DNA from: Amphibalanus amphitrite
Taxonomy: Eukaryota > Arthropoda > Thecostraca > Balanomorpha > Balanidae
Direction of reading: 5' to 3'
Length of the DNA: 64,000 nucleotides
Assembly: GCF_019059575.1 (NCBI RefSeq)
Contig: NW_024883063.1
Span: 1-64,000, forward strand
Shown here: positions 1 to 11,952 of the stretch, piece after piece
Layout: each line of letters begins with the position of its first letter
Numbering within the stretch: position 1 is the stretch's first letter
Translations under genes and position numbers: made by a program
The notes under the pieces: model-generated
Seen by the model: only the letters and a program-made list of their open reading frames with translations
Told to the model about the DNA's origin: nothing
The model's database searches: none

Positions 1-124
1 GCCGCGCGCCGGCCCGGGCCAGCCTCAGGGACCGGCGCCTCGCCCTGTAGGAGAACCCTCGGGGTCCAGCGGTAGGTACGGCTTTCACTCATGCAGTGGC
101 AGGCTTCCATTCCAGCTCCACCTG

Positions 125-255
125 ACCCAGTCCGCCCCCAGGACGGCACCCAGTCCCCCCGGACTGCACCCAGTCCCCCAGGACGGCACCCAGTCCCCCC
201 GGGATGACACCCAGTCCCGCCGGGATGACACACAGTCCCGCCGGGAGGACACCGC
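125..255. repeat. GC-rich minisatellite, about 21-bp unit
   Basis: About six imperfect copies of a 20-22 bp unit resembling GGACGGCACCCAGTCCCCCC follow one another. Copies differ by small substitutions (GGACTG, GGATGAC). No coding potential is visible. Confidence 0.85.
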
Positions 256-1096
256 GCCCCGTCGGCGCTAGAGTCAGCAGCCAGGGCCCTCGTCTGTAAC
301 CAGGGTCGGAGGGCCCTCAGCTGCCATCAGTCAAATGATAATGACAGCGAAAGGTTACGTTGGCGAGCGATACTCTGTCGGCCGAGCTGGCAGCAGGAAT
401 GTCTCACTGAACTCTGCTGCCGAACTGATCAATACGCTGTCAGCAGCAATAAGCAAGCATGTAAAAATAGAGTGCCTACCACATACACCATCCACACAGC
501 TCACTTCGACGTCCTTATCTTACGTGCAAAATTTAATAGAAAGTTTTGAAAAAGTTTAAATTTCTTGCATAAAATTATTCGAGTACACCATCCAGACACA
601 ATATCGGGTCAAGTGTGGGACCGTTCCTTTCGGAGCCACACGGCTACAGCAGTCGGTCAAAGTCGGCGGCGTCCCGCCCCCGAACCGCTCCAGCAGGCGT
701 CCCACGGGACCGGGACGGCTCCGATGAATCATCGCCAGTGTCGCCTCTCCCAGATCCCCGCCGCCGGATCTGGGTCACCCCTCCCCCCTCCCCGCCCGCT
801 GCGTCCTTCAGGGGACGGCGCGGGAGGGGAGGGGGCGGAGGCGCGGCCCGCACTCGGCTGGGGGAGGAGGGAGGGGGGGGGACTGCAGGAAGCCAAGATC
901 GACCGAACGCTGCCCGGGCGCCGAACGACGGAGCAGGGCGTGGGAAAGGACCGACCACCAACAGTGATTTACGCTATCGCATTGTTACGCCATCGCGATA
1001 TTACAAGATGAATATTGCGTATCACGCAATTCATAATCGAACCGGATAAGTTTAATGTGGCATTCAGAGCACGTTAACAAGCGTTTAAGTAGAGCT
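256..1096. other. No recognisable gene
   Basis: AT-richer DNA is followed by a GC-rich stretch at about 640-960. The open frames here are Pro/Arg/Gly-rich on both strands, as expected from base composition alone. I see no domain, splice pattern or RNA gene. Confidence 0.5.
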
Positions 1097-2139
1097 TTAA
1101 CCCTCGCCGGACCTATTGGTTTTCTACATACGCGCCGGCCGAGGGGGGGGGGGGGGGGGCGGGTACGACCCCCCCTCGCCGTTTCGCCCCTGGTGGAGCT
1201 AGCGCGTCGCGGAAAAAACGAGCGTGTGCGCCGTTACGAGACGCAGAGATTGGTACCCGATTTTAAGGTCCTAGGTCAACCAGTGACCTCTGAGGTCAGG
1301 TCAAGTGCCCCAAGGTACGGTTCAGTTTTTGGTGAATAACTTCGCAAAAAATGGCCGCAGAGCGCCGATTTTGGCAGCATCGTGTTCGTCTCGCTCAGGC
1401 GCGTCGAATGATATACTTTTTGTCCGGGTCAGGTCAACTTGGGGTGTTGACCTCAGGTCAAGGTCAGGTCAGCACCCCCAGGTCACCAAGTTGGTCGAAA
1501 GAGGTCATGTCGCATATCATTCGATTCGGCAGGTCTTCCTGAGTCCATTGGTGGCTTTCCCGACTCGCTAGCTCAATTTGATCAAGAGTTATTGACGAAA
1601 AACTAATATGACCTTGATGACGTCATAAATGACGTCACGCAAGGTCAACATTGCAAAAGTGACGCATCTAACCTTGCAAGGAGTGCATCAAATCACGATT
1701 CTGTGTGCTTGAGATAGTTGGAGATCGTTCCCGGCGCCAGAATAGCAGTTTTCATTTTTCCCCATTGACTTATAATGGTGAGGTCACGAAAATGACCTGA
1801 CCTCATATGACCTTTAGGAAAAATCCGAGATATACAAGTTGTGGGACTCATAATGGATACTAGATCCTGCAAGTTTCATTTCCCTGTGACATCTCCTCTG
1901 GCAGTGAGGGCGTTGCGAAGTTGCGACATCTGAAGACCGTGCAGAGGTTCACTTATGACGTCATAGGTCAGTGACCTGACCTGACCCAAAAATGCGGTTG
2001 GTGTCAAAAGATCCGGCTTGGATCAAAGGTCAGGTATGCCAAGTTTCAGCTCTCTATCGCCAGCGTGTTCGGAGCTATCGCGAAAAAACCCTATGGGGGG
2101 GGCGGCACCCGCCCCCCCCCCTCGGCCGGCGAGGGTTAA
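1097..2139. mobile_element. TTAA-flanked piggyBac-like MITE, copy E1
   Basis: TTAA at 1097-1100 and 2136-2139 bounds an element whose ends are inverted copies of CCCTCGCCGG. At the right end this repeat runs straight into CCGAGGGGG. At the left end a 28-bp spacer separates the two parts, which is the asymmetric end layout of piggyBac elements. Long G and C runs near each end can pair (G-run 1141-1159 with a C-run just after it; G-run near 2096 with a C-run near 2115). The interior is packed with AGGTCA/TGACCT hexamers, with seven in 1426-1510. No transposase frame is present, so it is non-autonomous. The superfamily is inferred from TTAA plus the CCC start; Kolobok also uses TTAA. Confidence 0.8.
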
Positions 2140-4150
2140 GGCCTGCTTAATCAATGTTTCACGGAACTGAAATAGTATCGCGTCGCATCGACACTCAACA
2201 GGCGCTTAACTGAAATCACGCTAGTTTAGCTAACTTGCCCCAATCACAACATTTTATAAAAGCAGCTCCCAACACAGAAGACATTCAACTTCTGTAACTA
2301 GCCCCATGCAATACGAGTAGAAAAAAAAAAACAATTTTCCAGCCACTTCACATAATTTTAGTCACATCTCTACAATAGAATTTGAGCCATTTGACGCGCA
2401 CTCTGTATGCTGATCCCATAAAATTTATTCATTGGACCATAAACTACGCTATTTGTCATCTGATTGGCTCCGATCTACAGGAAAGGAAACCAATAAATCC
2501 AGGTTATTTAGAGCTGTCTCAAACGCAGCATTACATTTTGTCGCGAACTTTTCATTTAGTCTAAATAGAATTGAAAACTTATTAAACCACGCATTACTGT
2601 CGGTCGCGATGTTAAAAAGAATGGCATATTTATGAAGCCAGAGCCTGGCAGACTACAATAAACATAAAATGCAGCCAATAGCGTCAGAAGGGAAGTGAGG
2701 CGGATAGTTATGACCTTCGGGATTTTCTGACTGTATGGGGCAGACAGACATATTGGCATATTTCCTGCATATGGTGGAAGTTGGCAAGAACATTCAGTTC
2801 TGAGACCTCGGGAGTTGACGGTCATAGCCGGGGAAAGAGTTGGTTTTTCAATGGTCGCCTCAAGTGTACCGAATTTTCCAAGATGGCTCGGTTATAGCCG
2901 ACATACGAGCAAAACTATAGTGTCCTAGTGTCCTGTATGCGAGGCGTACAATATATCATACAGGGCTGCGCTCTATCTGGAATTATTTGAAACAGTTTAT
3001 TCTTCCAGCCACCACTTGGATGACCAATGACAAGATCCGTATTAGTGTCCAGGCCAGCGGCACGCTCGAGTTGGTGGCTGTACGAATGCGTTTCACGGCT
3101 TCCGACATCACGACGCCGTCGATTCGCCATACGATCTGGATTTAATCTAATAAGGTAGATGTCATGCCATATCTAGAGGTCATGCAGATGCACCTTTCCT
3201 ATAAACCTTGACAAATCTATCCTCAAGGAAATAAGAGACCGCAGGAAGGTACAAGAAGAAGGTAGAAGGTAGAAGAAGGAATCCACTTCACTCGCCAGGT
3301 CTGGAGGTTTTGATAATTTCACGGGACTCTGTCTGCCGCAGATACCTCGTCTGATGACGTTATCAGATTGGGTACGCTCCAGTGAGCATTTCTGGCCGTA
3401 ATGAGAGCCGGAGAGAAGTTGGCCTAATGAGGCCGGGAAGATTCCGCCCCTCAGCACTCATCAGGCCCGGTTCAAACTCGGTAAAGTCAGTTCGAACAAG
3501 CGATAGCCAGTCGGGAGTAAAGCTATTTCTATCATTAACCGGGAACGAACGAAATATAATAAAAGTCAGCCAGTCACCAGACACTAATTTACAACCAACC
3601 ACCAAAACGCCAAGATCCCCCGGCCAACAGCTGAAGGTAACTACTAACCGACCAACGGACGCTCAAAGTCACCAACACTAACGAACGTTCAAGGTCGCCC
3701 AGCCAACGAACTCAAAGCAGCTCCAAAACTGCGCCAATGCACTGTTCCCTCGAGACCCATCACGCCGAACCACGAACCCTCCTACGCAGATCCCCCACGG
3801 CCAGTTGACTGGTTAGTAGTTGCAGTGTCGACAGGTGCCACCCTGCGGTAATCTCAGCGCCGCATCACAACCCGTCCGTCACAGCGCTCCTCCACCAATC
3901 AGCACCGCAGCACACGCGGACTGGTGTAGCTGGTATCACTTCACCCACAGAGCAGTGCGGCGCCCCACAGCCGCCGACTCCGGCCGCTGCATTAGCCGGG
4001 CCGGGCCGGCCGGCCTATTGCAGCGGAGACGGAGACGCGCCAGTTTCGTCTGCGGCCGCGCTCATCGGAGCGTGATCGCTGACAAACAGAGCAGTCACCA
4101 GAGGCGGCGGCTCAGTTCAGCATCCCCCGAATGGACGCCGGCCTCGGACG

Positions 4151-4153
<3 letters not shown>
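2140..4153. other. No recognisable gene
   Basis: Mixed-composition DNA with only chance-length open frames. A TATAAAAG-type sequence at 2255-2262 is the only promoter-like feature. I do not call a gene from it because no exon or donor is evident downstream. Confidence 0.5.

Positions 4154-4237
<84 letters not shown>
4154..4237. repeat. (CT)n microsatellite
   Basis: About 84 bases of uninterrupted CT dinucleotide. It creates a false Leu-Ser-rich reading frame on the plus strand. Confidence 0.98.
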
Positions 4238-4238
<1 letters not shown>

Positions 4239-5893
4239 CGCGGCGCAGTGCAGCGGAGGGCGCTGTTTTCGCCGCGGCGCGCCGTTATCGCCGCCGGTGA
4301 TTGATGCGCCGAGGCGATGGTGGCGCGCCGCCGCTCATCGTGTCATTAATGGCGCAGCAGAGACGTGCGGGCACGGCGGCGCCCGCAGAGGTCAGGCGCC
4401 GCCGTCAGCCGGGCCGGAGACAGGCCGCGGGCGCCGGGCACACAGGACCGTCCCGCGGGACGGCAGGCCCTGGCCCGGGAGACGCCGGACAGACACAGGA
4501 AACGGCGAGCCTTCATAGTTGGGGAGGTGCTGCACAGTAGCAGAGCCGAATAAATATCGCATCGAGTTCCTCATTTGAAGTACCACCACATCAACATATC
4601 GACGCCATCCGTGGCTCTGATTCCAGTGCAGCAGATGTCAGCAAAAATGTACTAGCTATTATCACAGCATTCGGCCCGAGTATCGTTAGCCACTGTAAAC
4701 TGCCGCATCTCTCTTTCTCAGTAGGATTCACACAAGCGCACACGGCTGTATGTATAACAAGGACGCAGTCGCCGACCCCGTTGTCCATGTCAACAACAGT
4801 TTACCTATATGCTGACAGACTCATAAGTCCGACGTATCCAGAACGCACATAACAAGTTGTAGGGAAACGCGGGCAAAAGGTTTCGATAGCGCCTAACGAT
4901 GACCGGGCTGATGGAGCAGCTATCGGTAATGGTGGTGATAAGACGGGCTAATGGAGGGCTCGAGTGGAGGCGGGCAGCAGGGAAGGCACGGGGCGAGGCG
5001 GCCGCTCAGCTCGCAGTACAGCCGTGCGCCGGCAGCAGCCACCCGCCGCCAAACCTCACCAGTCGTCCCTCAGTCCCGGCCCAGACCACGCGGCACTGGT
5101 TGGAAGATCACCGCATTGTGGCACATGATTCTAACAAGAGCTATACAGTTCAAGAATACCAAGAATAGCAAATGAATAGCAACCACATATCTAAATCGCC
5201 ACACTTTCTCAGAGTTGGCTGTAAACAAAGTGAAGCATGGTCTCTCCCTCAGATATATCTGGCTGTGTGGCCGGCCCGGATGTAAGACTCGGTCCAATGT
5301 GCCACCATTTGTAAATGGATGGCGTCTGGCGCCGCCGGGGGCGGGGCCCGTAATGCTGATGTGGGCTGCATGCCACGTGCCGCGTGATTTGCAGCAGCCG
5401 ACATGCAACGTGTGCCGCGGAAAATATTCAGTTCCTTGAGGCCATCAGTTAACACGCCACACTGCATTAGGCATAATGCGACTTTTCCTCGCTGTCGGCA
5501 ATCTCATGCACGGTCATATATTAAACACGAATGCTACATTTCAATTCTTTTCAATTAAGTATGCATTTTGCGCTAACAGTTACTTTGCTGCATGTGATAG
5601 TAGCTCAGATAAAGTGGGCGCCAGCAATATTATCGAGAACCTAAAAGTTGAATTGCCTTTCACAAGGGCAAGGAGGTGTAACAACGATCTTTAAATCTAA
5701 AGGGACAAAGAACGAAACGCGAACCACGGTCACGGGACGCGCTCGCCGGGCAGCGCCGAACACGATAACGCCACGTCTCTTTCACGGTTCATTCACTAGT
5801 TAGTTCCCTCTCTTCCTCGTTATTTCCCCGTTAGTTCCCTATCTCCCTTTCTTCACTTGCGAAAAATGGTGTATCTCAATCATTCAATGTGAT
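4238..5893. other. No recognisable gene
   Basis: GC-rich to about 5.4 kb, then AT-richer. I see no homologous protein, tRNA or structured repeat. Confidence 0.5.
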
Positions 5894-6339
5894 AAATCAG
5901 TCCCACGCACAAGGGGGAAAAGCTCAAATTATTGAGCGCTCAAAATATTGAGCGTGTGACGTCAGAGGCTCCCATAGGCGTAATGCTGAGGGCTCAAAAA
6001 ATTGAGCCGTTTCAGGAACACGTTTTGCAAAAGCAACTCGCAACACCTAGGGAGAAATGGCAACACCCTAGGAGAATCACTAATGATGCAAAACAGATTA
6101 GGCTTTCATATTTTTCACTGCTCAAGCTTCAATGATTGGGGGAACACCAATTTCTAGGTCGAAATCTTACGGCATACCAGGATGCCTTAAAAACAGGCCA
6201 ATATTTATGTCGAAATAAAAGTTATTTTTTGTCCATTCACGTTTTTTACTAGGGTTCTGTTGGAAAGAGCATTTTTTATACTACCCAAAATGATTGCGAC
6301 TCAATTTCACATCACCCATATCGGAGAATATTTTTCATT

Positions 6340-6409
6340 TGGCGGCGCCGTTTGTTTATTTCGTCGCGACGTCTCCGTTCGCGTGGTTGTCGTCGTTCTT
6401 GTGTTGAAG
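6340..6409 (+). other. Possible 5' exon inside the TIR transposon, ending in a consensus splice donor
   Basis: A short GC-richer stretch ends with TTGAAG|GTAAGTTTTT, a strong 5' splice-site consensus at 6410. It pairs in orientation with the acceptor at 7621-7622. The start of the exon is not defined. Confidence 0.3.
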
Positions 6410-7622
6410 GTAAGTTTTTATCGTTTTAGTTATATTTAGATGTTAAAAGGTACACTGAAAAGTTTCAATATGCTGTGATTTTAAATTTGGAAACACGTAA
6501 ACGTCAATCAATTCACGTTTTCCTCGATTTGCGTGCAGATAAGTAACTGTCGACGAAAGTGGCGCCATCCGATATGATGTTTTGAGGGAAAGAGACACAA
6601 CATATTTACGTGAAAATTTTTGTTTTTTAGTGGTCTAAGTGCTTCAAAGAGGCTGTGAATGTTTTCTTCACACAATTTTTCATTATGTATGATGAAGTAA
6701 AAGGTAGTTTCAGTCTTAACTTTCATATAATTGACATTAAAACATATGATAGTCCACTGCTATCAGTGATTGAGTACCTTGATATTTGGCATTTCTTATT
6801 AATTTGAATGTATTCTCTATCCATATCATGTCCTGATAGTAAGTGACAATACTCCAATATGTCCAATATGCCAATATGTTTCCATAGTTTTCACATTCAT
6901 TTTCCAGTCCTTTACATAACATCACAATTTATAATCAACAAAACTCAACTCCTTCGTTACTTCACAACACTGACAGCATGACAGACTGACAGTCAACTAT
7001 TGTGTGTGTGAATGCTGAAACAGGATAGCCACTTTGCTGACTGGCTCATTTGAAATAAGATAAAAATGATCCCTTATATCATTTCCATCTGGAGGATCGG
7101 AGTCAACGGAAAAGGAAGGCCACTTTCAAGCCTCAAGGTCTAGGCTGCCAGACGCCAGTTGGCAGTCACCACCAAATTTATAATAGATTAATTCATTATT
7201 ATACTTTGAGACCCTTAGGTCACTGGATCGGCATCACATTTTCAGTTTCAATATAGTAAAGGTTTTTATTTGTATGATGTGAAATATTTTCCTGAATCAG
7301 AATTTAATTATCCCTAGGTACCTGGTAGAGGTTTTGGATTTAATGCTCATTGTTGGTGTGCAGTCAGGATTTTTTTGACAGGTCCAAATAGGGAATCCTG
7401 AACAATTTTATAGTAAAGTGGTCTCCTTATAATCACCACACATTTTATCAAAAGCATTTGTAGAATTCATTCAAGGAAGAATTTTATCAATGTTGCACCC
7501 ATTTCTTAGACGACCTAGGCTGCATCTTTTTTTAGTTCCTGTTGTATGACATATTTTCCATTTTGTTCCACTGCATAAAAAAATCGTTTGAGATCACCAA
7601 ACAACTTTTCTTTTTCTGGCAG

Positions 7623-8200
7623 GTCTGCACAACCAAGCGGTCGCTGGCGAGGACGTCGACCGTCCCTGTGGGTAAGGTCATCTGCTCAGCCTTTGTGGAG
7701 ATCAGCAAGACGTCACCAAGATGAAGACTTCGCTGGAGCAGAAGCCGCTGACCCGTGTCCGATCGGGCAGGTCATGCTCGACGGCACGAGCCACAACTTG
7801 AACGACTCGGTGACATCAACAACATGGTGGAGCAGGTGAATGAGTTTGGCGACGTGTTGTGCGACTGCAAGAAGGGTTGTCTGCGTGTTCTGGCCGGCGG
7901 AGCGGCGACGCTGCGCAGTCTGTGCTGGTGGTGAGCAGCTGGCCGTGGTGACCGCGCGCGCCCACTTGCGCCGACAACCTGTGCGGCTTCGACGGCCCCG
8001 GGACAGCCCGATGCCGCCCACTATGCGACGCCGACCGCGCACTGTCCGCACGGCCACATGGAGGTGTGCCCGCGCCTTTTGCCCGCACGCCGCTACCTCG
8101 CAGCTGGTCTGCAACCACGCCGTCGCCGCCTGTAGCCCGATAACAAAACCCTGTAGCCCGATAACAAAACGGCTGTCTGATAATGCCGCGTGTTCTTTGT
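7623..8200 (+). pseudogene. Decayed coding island within the TIR transposon
   Basis: A pyrimidine-rich acceptor (CTTTTCTTTTTCTGGCAG) ends at 7622, followed by a GC-rich island unlike its AT-rich surroundings. Protein-like runs occur in different frames: one begins VCTTKRSLARTS at 7623, another reads NNMVEQVNEFGDVLCDC at about 7815-7870 and stops at about 7934, and a third gives AHCPHGHMEVC near 8030. The frame switches suggest indel decay of a once-coding exon, possibly a Cys-rich protein. I do not recognise the family. It could be the transposon's own relic gene or a captured host exon. A 22-bp duplication (TGTAGCCCGATAACAAAACC) is at about 8142-8185. Confidence 0.35.
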
Positions 8201-9276
8201 GATGTTGCTACTGTGATGGTTGCTACTGCTGGTCTGAGACTCGATGTTTCCATTCGTCTTTTACATGTTAAGGATTTGATAATGATAAGCTTAGTCCGAG
8301 CTTAGGTCGTTTATATCATTTGTTATATGGCATATTTTGGATCAAAGCAGTACGACACTGCCTCCTGCTTTTGTGATGTATGCTGGCAAGACGCAGGTTC
8401 CGGTCGCAGGTCACCCGGTTCCAATGTGGTCGGGCTGGCATGCGATAATGTGATGTTGTTTTGCTCGTCTCTGTGTTCCACACTTGATGATGTTTGTGAA
8501 TCTAACCCACATTGTATAGTATTTTTGTTTGTTTGCGGCCGATGGCCTTGTAAGTTGTAACCGTGGCAATACAGTTTTTCCTGTATTATTCTCCAATATT
8601 CAAGCGTGGGTGGATATCTTTCTGTAATCACGTATTCCCTTCTCCCAGTACAGTCAGAAAATATCAATACAGTATTCATACGGATTATTCAAGCCCTGTA
8701 TAATTATTTGAGGTGTGCCGAATCCGAAAGGCGACCGATAAAACTACTAGCGGAAAATGTGACATGATGCCATGGGTTTGTGAAAAGTTTAGGTACCACG
8801 TAGCATTCAACTTCCTGCATTTCTGTTTCAACTCAGTTTAACGTATTTCAACGAACATAACATCAAAAATGGCAGCCAGTACCGGCTTCACCTGTTACGG
8901 AGAAGGCTCAATAAATTGAGTGTAGATGCTGGCCGGCACTCAATTTTTTGAGCGCCAGCTGACTGTCGTCTGTCGTGGCGCTCAATTTATTGAGTATCGC
9001 GGTCCCGAACGACAAGTGGCGCTCAAAAAGTTGAGCGTCTTTAGGGCATTTTCTTTCCAAAAACACCGATATAAATTATCACGGCGAGTGTTCGAGAAGA
9101 AACCTTGTTGCTCTCTCTTGCCATTGATACCTTATTTGGATACGATATTTGCCGTAGTGTGACGCTAGAGGCATTGTAAAATACCATCGTTTCGCCTATT
9201 CCTTCATAATGGGGCCCGCTCAATTTTTGAGCGCTCAATAATTTGAGCTTTTCCCCCTTGTGCGTGGGACTGAAAT

Positions 9277-10139
9277 GGTGCTAGATCATTGGCGAGTTGG
9301 GAAAGACTCAAAGAACGTCAAAATATGCAGTGATGTGCCACACATGAATAACTCAAAACACCATTCCAGCGAACCTATGCGGTCCACACCACACAGAAAA
9401 GATAAGGCGGTAGCGGCGGGCCTGTCACAGAACCCCAGAGCAGCTTAGTCTGCATCCATTCCACGCGCGCTGATACTACTGGGGCTACTTTGGGCACCAC
9501 AGGACCGTCCTGTCCTGTGCCCTGGGCGGCGGGCGGAGGGCAGTGTGCCGGGTCCCCACTGTCCGCCGCTGCGGGCGCCCCGCGCTCCCCTGACCCTGTG
9601 CCAGCCGTTTATAGATATCGTGCTGCCGCCAGCCCGGCCTGCCAGGCTAGGAGAGCGTCTCGGCAGCACAGCGAACGGCCGTCCGAATCACAGCGCGCCA
9701 TACCGCCCGCTGCAGACCGGACCCACGGGACTCGGGAGCGGCAGAGCGAGTACGAACGGCCGTCAACTCCGCCGTACGGAACTGCCGTACCAACGATAGC
9801 CATTCATGAAGCGAAATAAAAACCTGCACCTACGCAACTGAGCTGGCCCCGATCACGACCGAACAATATATCGGAGCGGCTGCGAGTCGCGCCAGGAAGT
9901 TTCTGGAGTGGGGTTTATAGAGCGTACCCCGCAGGTCGTTACTGAATATCCGTGGTTAGAAGCATGTGTCGATGACGCGGATCAACACAGCAGCCGTGCT
10001 GGGACTGGAGAGCCATCGAGTGTCCGCTCACACACCAGAGTCCATCGGAGCGAGATTAGCTCAGAAGAAATAAATACACCATGTAGCAGACGGCGGCTTC
10101 GGTCTCTGCACGGCACTGAAGGGCTGTTTGCGACTACTC
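9277..10139. other. No recognisable gene
   Basis: I see nothing beyond composition-driven open frames in the GC-rich part at about 9.45-9.8 kb. Confidence 0.5.
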
Positions 10140-10330
10140 ATTCCACGCCAGGTGAGGGGTGCCAAATCCACGGCGGAGGGACTGAGGACAAGGGGTGACC
10201 AAACCCACAGAAGAGCGACTGAGGACGTCAGTCACCGACCCGGTGAGGGTGACCAAATCCACAGCGAAGGGACTTACGTTAGCCACCGACCCGGCGAGAC
10301 GCCCCCAAACTCACGGCGGAGGGGCTGCTC
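10140..10330. repeat. Degenerate tandem repeat, about 50-65 bp unit
   Basis: About four diverged copies of a unit containing GGTGACCAAATCCACAGCG and a following GAGGGACT-like stretch. Confidence 0.6.
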
Positions 10331-10399
10331 GTACTGAGGAGTGCTAATCCCCGTCTCAGAGCCGAGGTGACCCTCTCTGAGACCCGGCAAGGTGCAGCA

Positions 10400-10772
10400 A
10401 AACTCACCTCACAACGCCTGTCCCCCCCCCCCCGCCTCCCTCGGCACCCCACCCACCTCACAGCGCCTGTCCCCCACCCCTCCCTCGGCACCACACCACA
10501 GCGCCTGCCCCCCCCCCCCCCCGCCTCCCTCGGCACCCCACCACAGCGCCTGCCCCCCCCCCCGCCTCCCTCGGCACCACACCCACCTCACAGCGCCTGT
10601 CCCCCACCCCTCCCTCGGCACCACACAACAGCGCCTGTCCCCCCCCCGCCTCCCTCGGCACCACACCACAGCGCCTGCCCCCCCCCCCCCCGCCTCCCTC
10701 GGCACCACACAACAGCGCCTGTCCCCCCCCCCGCCTCCCTCGGCACCACACAACAGCGCCTGTCCCCCTTCC
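10400..10772. repeat. C-rich minisatellite beside a MAK16 5' splice site
   Basis: Units of about 45-65 bp consist of CAGCGCCTG, a C-run of variable length, GCCTCCCTCGGCACC and sometimes ACACCCACCTCA. It lies immediately downstream, in transcription direction, of the MAK16 exon ending at 10789. Two units (10442-10460 and 10572-10590) repeat the sequence that spans the true exon-intron junction (10774-10792). On the transcribed minus strand the array is G-run rich. Confidence 0.9.
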
Positions 10773-10788
10773 CCGGCACCACACCCAC

Positions 10789-10971
10789 CTCAATGTCAGC
10801 CTCCTCGTCGCTCTCGGCGAAGTCGGCGACAAACTCCTTCTCCAGCTCCTCCTCGAGCTCCTCTTCCTCCTCTTCCTCGCCCTCTGCGTCCTCCTCCTCG
10901 TCGCTCTCGACGCCCTCCTTGGAGAGCACCTTGTCAAAGGTGGCCTGCGGAAAGTTGTACACGTCCCCGTA
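10789..10971 (-). CDS. MAK16: MAK16 ribosome-biogenesis factor, acidic C-terminal-region exon
   Basis: MAK16 is a nucleolar assembly factor of early pre-60S particles, acting with Rpf1, Nsa1 and Rrp1. This internal exon has 61 complete codons. It opens with YGDVYNFPQATFDKVL, the conserved segment that follows the basic helix in MAK16 proteins (vertebrate YGDIYNFP...FDKAL). It then becomes a Glu/Asp-rich stretch (SDEEEDAEGEEEEEEELEE) and ends EFVADFAESDEEADIE, matching the conserved EFV motif and acidic tail. The acceptor CCCCTGTTGCAG ends at 10972 and the donor GAG|GTGGGT begins at 10788. Both junctions are phase 0, which fits the upstream exon. The remaining basic C-terminus, usually with a VEIEYE-like motif, was not found further along the minus strand and probably lies beyond position 1. 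Confidence 0.92.
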
Positions 10972-11324
10972 CTGCAACAGGGGCGGGCAGACGGGCACAG
11001 AGTGTCAGTCACATTGCGCAGCCCGAACGGTTCACAACAGAGACCGTAATTCACACTGCGCGCTTGGTATTGTACGCAGACACATACAACGTCACGCCAG
11101 TGTTTATATTGCACACAAAAAACAGGCCGGCAGTGGTGCTACGGCAGTGGAGCAGTTACACCGACACGGATCAAGACAAATAGACAATTACGGCGCACCA
11201 ATCTGATTACAGGCAAATGACGACCACCGCACAGTGTGGCCGAAGACCAGTTTAGCGCGAATTTAATCCCAGCGCCGCTCGGATCCACTGAAAATGGTTC
11301 TCTGGCTCCAAAACTGACGTTTAC

Positions 11325-11952
11325 CCCTCACCGGACCTATTGGTTTTCAAAATACCCCCCCCCCCCCCCCCTTCGCCGGCCGAAGGGGGGGGGTACGACC
11401 CCCGTCGCTGTTTCGCCCCTGATGAAGCTAGAGCCTCGCGGAAAAAAAACGAGCGTGTGTGCCGTTACGAGACGCAGCAACTGGTATCCGATTTTAAGGT
11501 CTCAGGTTAACCTGTGACCTCTGAGTTCAGGTCAAGTGGCCCAAGGCACGGATTCGTTTTCTATTAATAACTTCGCGAAAAAATGCCGCAGAGTCGCAAT
11601 TTTGGCATCATCGTGTTCGCCTCGCTCAGGTGCGTCGAATGGTATACTTTTTGTTCGGTTGAAGTCAACTTAAGGTGTTGACCTCGGGTCAAGGTCAGGT
11701 TAGAGCCCCCCAGATCACGAAGTTGGTCGAAGGAGGTCATGTTGCATATCATTCGATTCGGCAGGTCTTCCTGAGTCCATTGGTGGCTTTCCCGACTCGC
11801 TAGCTCAATTTGATCAGGAGTTATTGACGAAAAACTCTTATTATCCTAGTGACGTCATAAATGACGTCACGTAAGGCCAATAATGCAAAAGTGAAGCATC
11901 GAACCTTGCAAGGAGTGCATGAAATCACGATTCCGTGTGCTTGAGATAGTTA
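11325..11952. mobile_element. Truncated TTAA-type AGGTCA-rich element, copy E2
   Basis: The left part matches E1: CCCTCACCGGACCTATTGGT at the edge, a C-run/G-run hairpin, then the shared text around GAAAAAACGAGCGTGT and AGGTCA clusters. The flanking TTAA has decayed to TTAC. Similarity to E1 stops abruptly at about 11950, so the right half and the right end are missing. Confidence 0.75.

Larger units (their letters stand above)
5898..9272. mobile_element. 3.4-kb TIR DNA transposon with TTGAG palindrome arrays
   Basis: The termini are perfect 48-bp inverted repeats beginning CAGTCCCACGCACAAGGGGG, at 5898-5945 and 9225-9272. They are flanked by the direct repeat AAAT (5894-5897 and 9273-9276), so the target duplication is probably 4 bp. 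Just inside both ends lie further imperfect palindromes of the form CTCAA-N5-TTGAG (around 5988, 8907, 8940, 8976 and 9020). Subterminal repeats of this kind often bind transposases. The interior is AT-rich except for a GC-rich island at 7.62-8.2 kb. No intact transposase is visible, so this copy is non-autonomous or decayed. A 4-bp TSD with a CA start would fit Chapaev/CMC-like elements, but that assignment is weak. Confidence 0.85.

Noticed and set aside
2255..2290. Promoter at TATAAAAGCAGC on the plus strand
   Set aside because: The sequence resembles the 58.93-kb TATA region, but no initiator, exon or splice donor could be identified downstream.
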